This document shows, in pieces, positions 1 through 8,448 of a stretch of DNA of 64,000 nt. Position numbers and translations under genes: made by a program. The notes below the pieces were generated by a model. The model ran no database searches. It saw nothing but the letters and a program-made list of their open reading frames with translations, and was not told the origin of the DNA. Numbering within the stretch: position 1 is the stretch's first letter; each line of letters begins with the position of its first letter. Source of the DNA: Anaerotignum sp. MSJ-24 (GTDB lineage Bacteria; Bacillota; Clostridia; Lachnospirales; Anaerotignaceae); NCBI RefSeq assembly GCF_018918145.1, contig NZ_JAHLPX010000007.1, forward strand, positions 248,001-312,000, read 5' to 3'.

Positions 1-12
1 GAGTTGACAGAT

Positions 13-2481
13 ATGCAGGGTAACTTTACAGAAAAAGCAAAAGAAGCAATCAGAAAGGCACAGCAGTACGCAGTTCATCTCGGCCACAACTATGTCGGCA
101 CAGAACATCTTCTGCTTGGTCTTGTGGGAGTAAAAGACAGTGTAGCCTCTAAAGCTATCGAAGCTCAGGGTATTACTGAGGACGCCATTACTGAAAAAAT
201 AGATGAACTTGTTGGTCTTAATAACGGTGGAGGATATTATCCTCAGGATTATACACCGAGATCAAAAAGAGTCATTGATATGAGTGTTCAGGAAGCTATT
301 AAAATGGGTACCGGCTATGTTGGTACAGAACATATCCTTCTTGCACTTATTCAGGAAAACGATTCAATCGCAGTCAGAATTCTTGCATCACTCGGCGTAA
401 ACGGACAGAAGCTCTATGAAGATATTATGTCTATGGTCGGTGAGGATTCAACAGGCAGTACAGGTGCAAACGGCGACAGCAAGAGCGGAACACCTACTCT
501 CGATAAATACAGCCGTGACTTTACAAAAATGGCATCTGAAAGCAAATTCGACCCTATCATCGGTCGTGATAAGGAAATCGAACGTGTTATCCAGATATTA
601 AGCCGAAGAACAAAGAACAATCCTTGTCTTGTCGGTGATCCCGGCGTCGGCAAATCAGCCATTATTGAAGGTCTTGCACAGCAGATTTACGAAGGCAACG
701 TACCTTCAACACTTAAGGATAAGAGAATTGTTTCACTTGACCTTTCTTCAATGATTGCCGGTTCAAAATACAGAGGTGAATTTGAGGAAAGAATCAAGAA
801 AGTAATCGATGAGGTTAAGGCGGCAGGCAATGTTGTACTTTTCATTGATGAAATCCATACAATTATCGGTGCCGGCGGTGCCGAAGGTGCAATAGACGCA
901 TCTAATATTCTTAAACCTTCACTTGCGAGAGGCGAGCTCCAGTTAATCGGTGCAACAACTATCGAAGAATACAGAAAGTATATCGAAAAAGATGCGGCAC
1001 TTGAAAGACGTTTCCAGCAGGTAATGGTTAATGAGCCAAATGAAGAAGAAGCTATTCTTATGCTTAAAGGACTTCGTGACAAATATGAGGCTCATCATAA
1101 TGTAAAAATTACGGACGAAGCCATTGAGGCGGCTGTAAAGATGTCATCAAGATATATTACAGACAGATTCCTTCCCGATAAGGCCATCGACCTTATGGAT
1201 GAGGCAGCTTCAAAGGTAAGACTCCAGACATATACAGCACCTTCAAATGTTAAGGAGCTTGAAGACAAGATTACCGCTCTTGAAAAAGAGAAGGAAGAGG
1301 CTATCAAGACCGAAGAGTTTGAAAAGGCTGCAAAGGTTAAAAAAGAGCAGACAGAGCTTAAGAAAAAGCTTGATGATGCAAAGAAAGAATGGGATACAGA
1401 AAATACAAAAACAAAACAGGTTGTTACTGAAGACGAAATCGCAGCCGTTGTTTCAAGCTGGACAGGTGTACCGGTTCAGTCATTAAAACAGGAGGAAAGC
1501 GAAAGACTTATCAACCTTGAAAAAATACTCCATGAACGTGTAATCGGTCAGGATGAGGCTGTATCGGCAGTTGCCAAAGCAATCAGACGAGGCAGAGTCG
1601 GACTTAAGGATCCTAAACGTCCTATCGGTTCATTCCTGTTCCTCGGACCTACTGGTGTAGGTAAAACAGAGCTTTCCAAAGCCCTTGCGGAAGCATTGTT
1701 CGGCGATGAAAACGCTATGGTCAGAATTGATATGTCCGAATACATGGAGAAGCATACGGTGTCTAAAATGATAGGTTCGCCTCCGGGATATGTAGGATAC
1801 GAAGAAGGCGGCTAGCTTACAGAAAAAATAAGAAGAAAACCTTACAGCGTTGTTCTTTTCGATGAAATCGAAAAAGCATCACCCGATGTATTTAATGTAA
1901 TGCTCCAGATTCTTGATGATGGTCACATTACAGACGGACAGGGCAGAAAGGTAGACTTCAAAAATACTGTAATCATCATGACATCAAATGCCGGAGCTAA
2001 GAGCATCATTGCTCCCAAGAAGCTTGGATTTGTTGCCGACAGTAGTGATGAAAAATCATATCAGGCAATGAAGGATACGGTTATGGAGGAAATCAAACAT
2101 CTCTTTAAGCCCGAGTTTATCAACCGTATTGATGATATAATCGTTTTCCATCCTCTTGATGAAGAGAATGTTAAAAAGATTGTAGCTCTCATGACTAAGG
2201 AAATTGTTAAGAGAGTTAAAGAAAATATGGATATACACATTGAGTTTACCGATGAAGCAATTTCACTTCTTGCCAAAGAAGGATTTGATCCGGCTTACGG
2301 TGCAAGACCTTTAAGACGAGAAATCCAGTCTAAGATTGAAGATGAATTTGCGGAAGAGTTCCTCAGAAATGAAATCAAAGCCGGCGACAGCGTAAAAGTC
2401 GGTGTTAAGGACGACAAGTTCGTGTTTAATGCAGACAAGGCTGATGAGGCTGAAAGCGCTGACGAAGGCACAAAAGAATAA
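13..2481 (+). pseudogene. clpC: ATP-dependent Clp protease ATPase ClpC, interrupted by an in-frame TAG
   Basis: AAA+ unfoldase that feeds proteins to ClpP and, with adaptors, removes damaged proteins and regulators. Read through the stop, the product is 822 residues, normal for ClpC: tandem N-terminal Clp repeats (about 1-145), first AAA domain with Walker A GDPGVGKS and Walker [10 protein letters not shown], a UVR-like coiled coil (about 405-470), and a second AAA domain with GPTGVGKTE and VVLFDEIEKA. The TAG at 1813-1815 follows YVGYEEGG and precedes LTEKIRRKPYS; family members have Gln there, so CAG to TAG explains it. The downstream half stays open in the same frame to 2481 with no other damage, so the change is recent, a sequence error, or suppressed. 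ATG 13 is preferred to TTG 4 because MQGNFTEKA matches the family start. Upstream genes lie outside the window. Confidence 0.9.
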
Positions 2482-2490
2482 AATAATTAT

Positions 2491-2536
2491 ATCGGCACTT
2501 AAATTGAGAAATCGGTTTAAGTGCCGATTTTTTTGT
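2491..2536 (+). terminator. Rho-independent terminator of clpC
   Basis: An 11-bp stem, CGGCACTTAAA paired with TTTAAGTGCCG, is followed by a run of seven T. It lies 10 bases after the clpC stop. Confidence 0.85.
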
Positions 2537-2760
2537 TTATATCAATATAAAAAATAAATGTCAAAAACGAGCATAAAAAGTCTTTTTGGTGTGGATATGT
2601 GCAAATATTCAATAAAATGCAATAATAAAATAAAGTATTATGGGTAAAATATACTATATTTCAAAGGTTTTTATATACTACGGGGGAGTATTGTGTAATT
2701 TACTTAAAAACAGACTGAAAATCATACTTATTTTGTATGCTGATAGGCGGTATAGGGGTA

Positions 2761-2789
2761 TTGACGGGCATAATAATCAATGCTATATT
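2761..2789 (+). promoter_or_regulatory. SigA-type promoter of copA
   Basis: TTGACG, 17 bases, TATATT. It is followed at 2805-2823 by an imperfect palindrome and at 2855 by the copA start, so it is the likely promoter. The rest of the 2537-2760 gap is AT-rich and nothing else is recognisable in it. Confidence 0.65.
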
Positions 2790-2804
2790 GAATACAACAA
2801 AAAG

Positions 2805-2823
2805 ACCTACTAAGTTAGTGGGT
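2805..2823. promoter_or_regulatory. Imperfect palindrome, possible copA operator
   Basis: ACCTACTAA, one central G, TTAGTGGGT: a 19-base palindrome with a single mismatched pair. It sits just downstream of the -10 box, where a repressor would block transcription. It is not an obvious CsoR or CopY box, so the binding protein is unknown. Confidence 0.35.
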
Positions 2824-2854
2824 GATTATAAGTTGATTTTTTTAGGCAGGTGTT

Positions 2855-5404
2855 ATGATGAATAAAAAATTTAATGTTACGGGAATGACCTGTGCGTCCT
2901 GCTCATCGCATGTTGAAAAAAGTGTTGCAAAGCTTGTCGGTGAGGATAATGTTGCGGTCAGCCTTATGACAAACAGTATGATGGTCAAGTATGATGAAAG
3001 CAAAATAAGTGACAGCGACATAATAAAAGCTGTTGAGGACGCCGGATACGGTGCATCACCGGCAGACGGCTCAATGAAAGCAGAGAAAAAACAGGGCTCT
3101 GTTGCCGATGAAGAGCTTAAGGAAATGAAAACAAGACTTATTGTTTCCTTTGCTTTTCTTATTCCGCTTATGTATATTTCGATGGGAAGCATGATTGGAT
3201 TTCCCGAACCGGCACTTCTGACCGGTCATGCCAATGCGGTTTCCTTTGCATTTACGCAGTTTTTGTTCTGCCTCCCGATAATATATGTAAACAGAAAATA
3301 TTATCAGGTTGGCTTTAAAACTCTTTTTCACAGAGCGCCTAATATGGACAGCCTCATTGCTGTCGGCTCGACGGCAGCTTTAGTATATGGTATTTTTGCT
3401 ATTTACAGAATGAGCTGGGGACTCGGTGCCGGAGATATGGAGGTTGTTGCTAAGTACCATATGGATTTGTATTTTGAATCGGCCGTAATGATACTTACAC
3501 TTATAACTCTCGGAAAATTCCTTGAAACACGTTCAAAGAGAAAAACAAGCGAGGCAATTTCAAGACTTACAGAGCTTGCACCGGAAACAGCCATTGTTGA
3601 GCTTGACGGTGAAGAAAAGGAAATTCCTGTTGAGGAGCTTAAGCCCGGAGATATAATTGTAGTTAAGCCGGGTTTCAGAATTGCGGCAGACGGTATTATT
3701 GTTGAAGGTAATTCATCGGTTGATGAATCGGCACTTACCGGCGAAAGTATTCCTGTTGAAAAAACTGTCGGAGATAAAATAATAGCTGCATCAATCAATA
3801 AAAACGGATATTTCAAATTCCGTGCCGAAAAAACTGGCTCGGAAACAACTCTTGCACAGATTATCAAGCTTGTTGAGGACGCAAGTGCATCAAAAGCACC
3901 TATCGCAAAGCTTGCCGATAAAATTGCCGGTGTATTTGTTCCCGTTGTAATGACCATTGCACTCATAACAGCCATTGTATGGCTCATAAGCGGAGCAGAG
4001 TTTGAATTTGCTCTTTCCTGTGCAATATCGGTTCTCGTTATTTCATGCCCCTGTGCATTGGGACTTGCAACTCCCGTTGCCATAATGGTCGGAACAGGCA
4101 AGGGTGCGGAAAACGGAATACTTATCAAATCGGCAGAGGCACTTGAAACACTTCATCTTATAAAAACGGTAGTAATGGACAAAACAGGTACAATAACTGA
4201 AGGCAAGCCTGTTGTTACAGATATATTTGCCGTTGACGGCGACGAGAATGCACTTCTTAAGCTTGCGGCGGCAGTAGAAAAGCCTTCCGAGCATCCGCTT
4301 GCATCGGCAATTCTTGATGAAGCGACAAAAAGAAATATAAGCTTCAATGATATTGAAAACTTTACGGCTGTATCCGGCCGAGGAATTGTTGCCGATATTA
4401 ATTCAGAAAAGGTATTTGCCGGAAACAGATACCTTATGACAGAAAACGGCATTGACACAAGGGTATTTGAAAAGAAGGAGCAGGAATTTTCAAATGCCGG
4501 AAAAACGGTTCTTTATTTCGCAGAAAAGGATAAGCCGCTCGGTATAATTGCCGTTCAGGACGTTCCGAAAAAGACAAGCCGTTCAGCTGTTAAGTGCTTT
4601 AAAGATCTCGGTATTGACGTAGTAATGCTTACGGGTGATAATAAACGTACAGCCGAGGCTGTTGCAAGAAGCCTTGGAATAACAAATGTTGTTTCGGAGG
4701 TTATGCCGCAGGATAAAGAGTCCGTTGTAAGAGAAATACAGCAGAAGGGCGGAAAGACAGCAATGATCGGTGACGGTATCAACGACGCTCCGGCTCTTGC
4801 AAGAGCAGATGTAGGTATTGCAATCGGAGCAGGTACAGACGTTGCCATTGAATCGGCAGATATTGTTCTTATGAAGAGCGACCTTATGGACGCTGTTACA
4901 GCGGTTAAATTAAGCCGAGCAGTTATAAAGAACGTAAAGGAAAATCTTTTCTGGGCATTCTTCTATAATGCACTTTGCATACCGCTTGCTGCCGGAGTAT
5001 TTTATCCACTTTTCCAGATTAAATTAAATCCTATGATCGGTGCAGCTGCCATGAGCTTAAGCTCGGTATGTGTTGTTTCGAATGCACTCAGATTAAGATT
5101 ATTTAAACCTAATAATCCTTCGATAAATGAAGATGATTATATTGAAGAAACACCAATTAACAGCATTTCACACGAAGAAAACAAAGGAGAGAGTTTAATG
5201 AAGAAGGAAATGTTAATTGAAGGCATGATGTGTGTCCATTGTTCAGGCAGAGTTGAAAAGGCTCTTAACGACATTGACGGAGTACAGGCTAAGGTTGACC
5301 TTGATAAGAAAACAGCTTATGTTGAGCTTTCAAAGGATGTTACCGATGCAGAGCTTTCAAAAGCGGTTACAGACGCAGGCTATGAGGTTATATCTGTAAA
5401 GTAA
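2855..5404 (+). CDS. copA: Copper-exporting P1B-type ATPase with N- and C-terminal HMA domains
   Basis: Membrane ATPase that exports Cu(I). The N-terminal heavy-metal domain has GMTCASC (residues 8-14). Membrane helices, the actuator motif LTGES, the intramembrane CPC site (SCPCALG), the phosphorylation site DKTGT, the nucleotide-binding SEHP motif and the hinge GDGINDAP follow in canonical order. Unusually, a second heavy-metal domain with GMMCVHC lies at the C-terminus (from about residue 782) after an Asn/Glu-rich linker. At 849 residues the protein is longer than a typical bacterial CopA because of this domain. Its own promoter and a terminator indicate a single-gene unit. The start is one of two adjacent ATGs (2855 or 2858) after AGGCAGG. 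Confidence 0.95.
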   Translation: MMNKKFNVTGMTCASCSSHVEKSVAKLVGEDNVAVSLMTNSMMVKYDESKISDSDIIKAVEDAGYGASPADGSMKAEKKQGSVADEELKEMKTRLIVSFAFLIPLMYISMGSMIGFPEPALLTGHANAVSFAFTQFLFCLPIIYVNRKYYQVGFKTLFHRAPNMDSLIAVGSTAALVYGIFAIYRMSWGLGAGDMEVVAKYHMDLYFESAVMILTLITLGKFLETRSKRKTSEAISRLTELAPETAIVELDGEEKEIPVEELKPGDIIVVKPGFRIAADGIIVEGNSSVDESALTGESIPVEKTVGDKIIAASINKNGYFKFRAEKTGSETTLAQIIKLVEDASASKAPIAKLADKIAGVFVPVVMTIALITAIVWLISGAEFEFALSCAISVLVISCPCALGLATPVAIMVGTGKGAENGILIKSAEALETLHLIKTVVMDKTGTITEGKPVVTDIFAVDGDENALLKLAAAVEKPSEHPLASAILDEATKRNISFNDIENFTAVSGRGIVADINSEKVFAGNRYLMTENGIDTRVFEKKEQEFSNAGKTVLYFAEKDKPLGIIAVQDVPKKTSRSAVKCFKDLGIDVVMLTGDNKRTAEAVARSLGITNVVSEVMPQDKESVVREIQQKGGKTAMIGDGINDAPALARADVGIAIGAGTDVAIESADIVLMKSDLMDAVTAVKLSRAVIKNVKENLFWAFFYNALCIPLAAGVFYPLFQIKLNPMIGAAAMSLSSVCVVSNALRLRLFKPNNPSINEDDYIEETPINSISHEENKGESLMKKEMLIEGMMCVHCSGRVEKALNDIDGVQAKVDLDKKTAYVELSKDVTDAELSKAVTDAGYEVISVK
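5183..5200 (+). promoter_or_regulatory. Internal ribosome binding site and ATG inside copA
   Basis: AAAGGAGA lies 7 bases before an in-frame ATG (5198-5200), inside the copA reading frame exactly at the boundary of the C-terminal metal-binding domain. It is a better ribosome binding site than the one at the copA start. Confidence 0.6.
5198..5404 (+). CDS. Possible stand-alone CopZ-like copper chaperone from an internal copA start
   Basis: From the internal ATG the frame encodes 68 residues that form one complete heavy-metal-associated domain: GMMCVHCSGRVEKAL near the start and a C-terminal GYEVISVK strand. That is the size and form of CopZ chaperones, which pass Cu(I) to CopA. The strong internal ribosome binding site suggests one gene makes both the pump with a C-terminal domain and a free chaperone. 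Alternatively this is a recent fusion of adjacent copA and copZ that left the old start signal behind. That the domain binds copper is a family inference; separate translation is untested. Confidence 0.5.
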   Translation: MKKEMLIEGMMCVHCSGRVEKALNDIDGVQAKVDLDKKTAYVELSKDVTDAELSKAVTDAGYEVISVK

Positions 5405-5419
5405 TCCGACAAAATTCTT

Positions 5420-5447
5420 AAAGAGGAGGCAAGACCTCCTCTTTTTT
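5420..5447 (+). terminator. Rho-independent terminator of copA
   Basis: Stem AAGAGGAGG / CCTCCTCTT with loop CAAGA, then six T, 15 bases after the copA stop. Confidence 0.85.
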
Positions 5448-5521
5448 CTATACAAGAGAGATTTTTTGTGTTATAATTACATAACAATCAGGGTGGTACA
5501 CTACATAGGAGGATATATAAA

Positions 5522-5932
5522 ATGGCAGTTATAGAAGAGTTAATAAGACTTGAAGACAACGGAAGCATCAGCTTTGGAAACTATCTCATGGATGAAAAGA
5601 AAAAGGTCCTTGACTTTGAAGTCTGCGGCAATCTCTATAAAGTAAAAACATATAAAGATATTACAAAGCTCGAAAAGAACGGAAAAATGCTTTTTGAATC
5701 TGTTCCCGGAGCAACAGTACATAACTTTACAATGAACGAAAGAAATATTGAGTTTAATATTGAAAGCACAGAAGACGTTCAGATAACTATGGAGCTTGAG
5801 CCTGAACAGGAATACAAGCTTATTGTTGACGATATGCTTGTCGGCAAGATGGAATCAAACATTGCCGGAAAAATCAATTTCAGCGTTGAGCTTGGAAAAA
5901 ATACTGCTGATGTAAAAATAGAGAAGATCTGA
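5522..5932 (+). CDS. Conserved uncharacterised Clostridia protein, 136 aa
   Basis: Soluble protein with no signal peptide or membrane segment, rich in alternating charged and hydrophobic strands, consistent with an all-beta fold. It begins MAVIEELIRLEDNGSISFG and contains a VCGNLYKVKTYKDITKL segment. The type resembles small Clostridia proteins that are sometimes labelled endosialidase without clear basis; no catalytic motif is visible and no function is assigned. A perfect AGGAGG precedes the ATG and a TATAAT lies at 5472. It has its own terminator downstream, so it is a single-gene unit between copA and radA. Confidence 0.8.
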   Translation: MAVIEELIRLEDNGSISFGNYLMDEKKKVLDFEVCGNLYKVKTYKDITKLEKNGKMLFESVPGATVHNFTMNERNIEFNIESTEDVQITMELEPEQEYKLIVDDMLVGKMESNIAGKINFSVELGKNTADVKIEKI

Positions 5933-5943
5933 AACTGAATTAT

Positions 5944-5971
5944 GCCGCAGGAGAAAATCCTGCGGTTTTTT
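5944..5971 (+). terminator. Rho-independent terminator
   Basis: Stem CCGCAGGA / TCCTGCGG with loop GAAAA, then six T. It separates the 136-aa gene from radA, whose start follows 18 bases later. Confidence 0.8.
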
Positions 5972-5988
5972 AATATGAGGATATTGCT

Positions 5989-7389
5989 ATGAAGGAAAAG
6001 AAAAGCTATGTATGCTCCTCCTGCGGTTATTCTACGCCGAAATGGATGGGAAAATGCCCACAGTGCGGAGAATGGAATACATTGGAGGAAAAAACGGAAA
6101 GACCTGTTTCTGCCGCAAGAAGGGCGTCCGGCGGAAGAACATATTATGCACCGGAAAGCACAGGCGGAGCAAATCGTCTTAAATCCGTTAAAACAAACGT
6201 AAATGAGCGAATAATAACAGGTATTTCGGAGTATGACCGACTTATGGGCGGCGGTATTGTAAGAGATTCCGTTTCCATTATTTCATCGCCTCCCGGTGGA
6301 GGAAAATCTACTCTTGCACTGAAAATTGCCAACAATACCGCAAAACAGGGCTTGAATATTTTATATGCCAGCGGTGAAGAAAGCGAAGGACAGATAAAAA
6401 GCCGAGCCGACAGAATACTTGACGGTATAGACGAGAATATATGGATTATATCTACAACAAGCATGAATACGGTGCTCGGAGAGATAGAAAGAATAAATCC
6501 GGATATTATTATTGTTGACAGTATACAGACCTTTGCACTGGAGGAGTTTTATCCGTCAAGAGCAGGAAATCCTACACAGACAATGGAATGTGCCGGAGAG
6601 CTTGTCCGGGTTGCAAAGAGCAGTTCAAAGCCTCGTGCGGTAATTATAATAGGGCAGATGAACAAGCAGGACGAGCTTGCCGGACTTAGAGCATTGGAGC
6701 ATCTTGTTGATACTGTGCTTATAATGGAAGGCGATACACAGGACGAGCTGAGAAGCATAATTGCCTCCAAAAACCGTTTCGGAAGTACCGGAGAAATGGG
6801 ATTTTTCGCAATGACGGAAAAGGGACTTGTGTCCATTGAAAATCCCAGTGAATTTTTTATGACTAAACGAGCCGAAAACGAGGCTGTTTCAGGAAGTGCA
6901 CTGACAGTCGTAAGAGAAGGCTCACGACCGATTATATGTGAGATAGAAAGCCTTGTGTCAAAATCCTTTATGCCGTATCCGCTGAGAACAGGCGAGGCAC
7001 TCCGAAAGGAACAGCTCAATACGATTATAGCCATATTGGAGCAGAGATGCGGAATAGGTTTATATGATAAAAATGTGGTAATAAAAATAACCGGAGGACT
7101 TAAGCCGAGAGAGCAGTCTATAAACCTTGCGGTTATGATAAGCATTGTTTCTTCAATATACGATAAGCCTGTGCCGAATAACACTGCATTTATTGCCGAT
7201 GTCGGTCTTACCGGAGAGCTTAAGAAGGTTCCGGCAGTGGAATCAAGGCTGAGAGAGTTGGCAAGAATGGGCTTTAAAAACGTGTATATTGCAAAAACGG
7301 AAGGAAACATAAAAAAGCCGGAAGGAATAAATATATATGAAATGAAAAGCATAAGAGAGGTTATTATTTCTATTTTCGGTATAATATAA
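5989..7389 (+). CDS. radA: DNA repair protein RadA
   Basis: RecA-like ATPase that promotes branch migration in recombination. Domains in order: N-terminal zinc finger CSSCGYSTPKWMGKCPQC (residues 9-26), RecA-type core with Walker A PPGGGKST and the family-specific KNRFGSTGEMGFF segment, and a C-terminal Lon-like domain (about 280-466) with GGLKPREQSINLAVMISI. 466 residues is normal. It lies between two terminators and is transcribed alone, or by read-through from the preceding gene. Confidence 0.95.
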   Translation: MKEKKSYVCSSCGYSTPKWMGKCPQCGEWNTLEEKTERPVSAARRASGGRTYYAPESTGGANRLKSVKTNVNERIITGISEYDRLMGGGIVRDSVSIISSPPGGGKSTLALKIANNTAKQGLNILYASGEESEGQIKSRADRILDGIDENIWIISTTSMNTVLGEIERINPDIIIVDSIQTFALEEFYPSRAGNPTQTMECAGELVRVAKSSSKPRAVIIIGQMNKQDELAGLRALEHLVDTVLIMEGDTQDELRSIIASKNRFGSTGEMGFFAMTEKGLVSIENPSEFFMTKRAENEAVSGSALTVVREGSRPIICEIESLVSKSFMPYPLRTGEALRKEQLNTIIAILEQRCGIGLYDKNVVIKITGGLKPREQSINLAVMISIVSSIYDKPVPNNTAFIADVGLTGELKKVPAVESRLRELARMGFKNVYIAKTEGNIKKPEGINIYEMKSIREVIISIFGII

Positions 7390-7395
7390 AATAGT

Positions 7396-7433
7396 ATGAG
7401 CATGACAGCCGTTGACTGTCATGCTCATTTTTA
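7396..7433. terminator. Bidirectional terminator between radA and the Cys/Asn repeat gene
   Basis: Stem GAGCATGACAG / CTGTCATGCTC with T-rich sequence on the plus side and ATAC/TATTTTATATT on the minus side. It serves the convergent genes on both strands. Confidence 0.75.
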
Positions 7434-7456
7434 TCTTGTTGTTTTTGAATTATTGT

Positions 7457-7768
7457 TTAATTGTTTCTGCAGCAACAGCATTTGTTGCAGCAGCCATTGC
7501 ATCCACAGCCGTTGGTATTGCTGTTGTTAGTACCATTGTTGCATCCGCAGCCATTGGTATTGCTGTTGTTAGCACCATTATTGCATCCACAGCTGTTGGT
7601 ATTGGTATTGTTATTGCCGTTGTTGCATCCACAGCCGTTGGTGTTGTTATTGTTATTGCCGTTGTTGCATCCACAGCCGTTGGTATTGCTGTTGTTTGTA
7701 CCGTTGTTACAGCCACAGCCATTGTTGCATCCGCAGGTGCTGTTGGGATTGGAAAGATAGCATGCCAT
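7457..7768 (-). CDS. Cys/Asn-rich tandem repeat protein, 103 aa
   Basis: The product is almost entirely a tandem repeat of about 13-14 residues with the core NGCGCNNGTNN, in roughly six copies, ending in a Cys cluster (GCCNKCCCC). I read this strand and frame as the real gene because AGAGGAGG lies 8 bases before its ATG, while overlapping frames lack such a site. There is no signal peptide. Paired CGC motifs suggest metal binding or disulfide cross-linking, as in Cys-rich spore coat or metallothionein-like proteins; this is inference. A sequence resembling a SigK promoter precedes it. No family assignment is possible by eye. Confidence 0.65.
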   Translation of the reverse strand: MACYLSNPNSTCGCNNGCGCNNGTNNSNTNGCGCNNGNNNNNTNGCGCNNGNNNTNTNSCGCNNGANNSNTNGCGCNNGTNNSNTNGCGCNGCCNKCCCCRNN

Positions 7769-7798
7769 TTGTTTTGCCTCCTCTTTCTATTGTTGGTA

Positions 7799-7827
7799 TA
7801 TAATATGCGGACAAACATAAAAGGGTT
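7799..7827 (-). promoter_or_regulatory. Possible SigK-like promoter of the Cys/Asn repeat gene
   Basis: On the minus strand AACC, 16 bases, CATATTATA. This fits the mother-cell SigK pattern (AC, 16-17 bases, CATAnnnTA), 30 bases upstream of the start codon. In AT-rich DNA such matches also arise by chance. Confidence 0.3.
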
Positions 7828-7964
7828 ACAACGGTTAATTTTACCTTTATAATTTATTTATAAAAATTTTTTTAGAATGATGAACCGCACAGCTATTAAA
7901 AACATCTAATAAGTGTAAAACAAAAAAGTACTTGAGTTTTGCTAAGGTATTGAGGAGAAAATAA

Positions 7965-8432
7965 ATGAACAAACAGGAATTTACACAGCAGGTTATGGAA
8001 GCCGAAAACTCACTGTACCGAGTTGCGAGAACTTTGTCTGCAAATGAAAGCGATTGTGAGGACGCAGTTCAACAGGCAATACTGACTGCATATGATAAGC
8101 TGGATAATCTTCGGAATGAAAAATTTTTTAAAACGTGGCTTACACGAATACTGATAAACGAATGCTATAAAATCAGAAGGAAAAGCGGTTTTGTTATATC
8201 CTTTGAGGATTATACCGCAGACATACCTTCCGATGTAAAGATCGACAACGAGCTAAGGGACGCAGTGTTCAGGCTCCCGATTAAGCTAAGGTCGGTAATA
8301 GTATTGTATTATATTGAAGGATACAGCGTTGAAGAAACAGCTTATATGCTAAAGCTGCCGCAAGGTACGGTGAAAAGCCGATTGCATAAGGCAAGAAAGC
8401 TTCTTAAAACAATGCTTGATGATGAAATTTAA
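7965..8432 (+). CDS. ECF-family RNA polymerase sigma factor, 155 aa
   Basis: Region 2 (about 20-75) carries the ECF-type segment DCEDAVQQAILTAYDKLDNL and FKTWLTRILINECY. Region 4 (about 95-150) has LPIKLRSVIVLYYIEGYSVEETA and the helix-turn-helix PQGTVKSRLHKARKLL. It directs polymerase to a small regulon under an envelope or stress signal. The gene 16 bases downstream encodes a single-pass membrane protein, the usual place for an anti-sigma partner. GAGGAG precedes the start. The target promoters are not identified here. Confidence 0.92.
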   Translation: MNKQEFTQQVMEAENSLYRVARTLSANESDCEDAVQQAILTAYDKLDNLRNEKFFKTWLTRILINECYKIRRKSGFVISFEDYTADIPSDVKIDNELRDAVFRLPIKLRSVIVLYYIEGYSVEETAYMLKLPQGTVKSRLHKARKLLKTMLDDEI

Positions 8433-8448
8433 GTAAGGAGTGTTATAT

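Noticed and set aside
6549-7403. 284-codon minus-strand frame
   Set aside because: Antisense to radA.
7457-7768. CRISPR-like tandem repeats
   Set aside because: The repeats are contiguous coding units of the Cys/Asn protein without spacers.
7450-7818. Alternative 122-codon minus-strand frame (Ala/Thr-rich)
   Set aside because: It overlaps the Cys/Asn frame, and the AGAGGAGG site is placed for the ATG of the latter.
7412-7852. Plus-strand Val/Ala-rich 146-codon frame
   Set aside because: It is antisense to the repeat gene and is open only because of the repeat.
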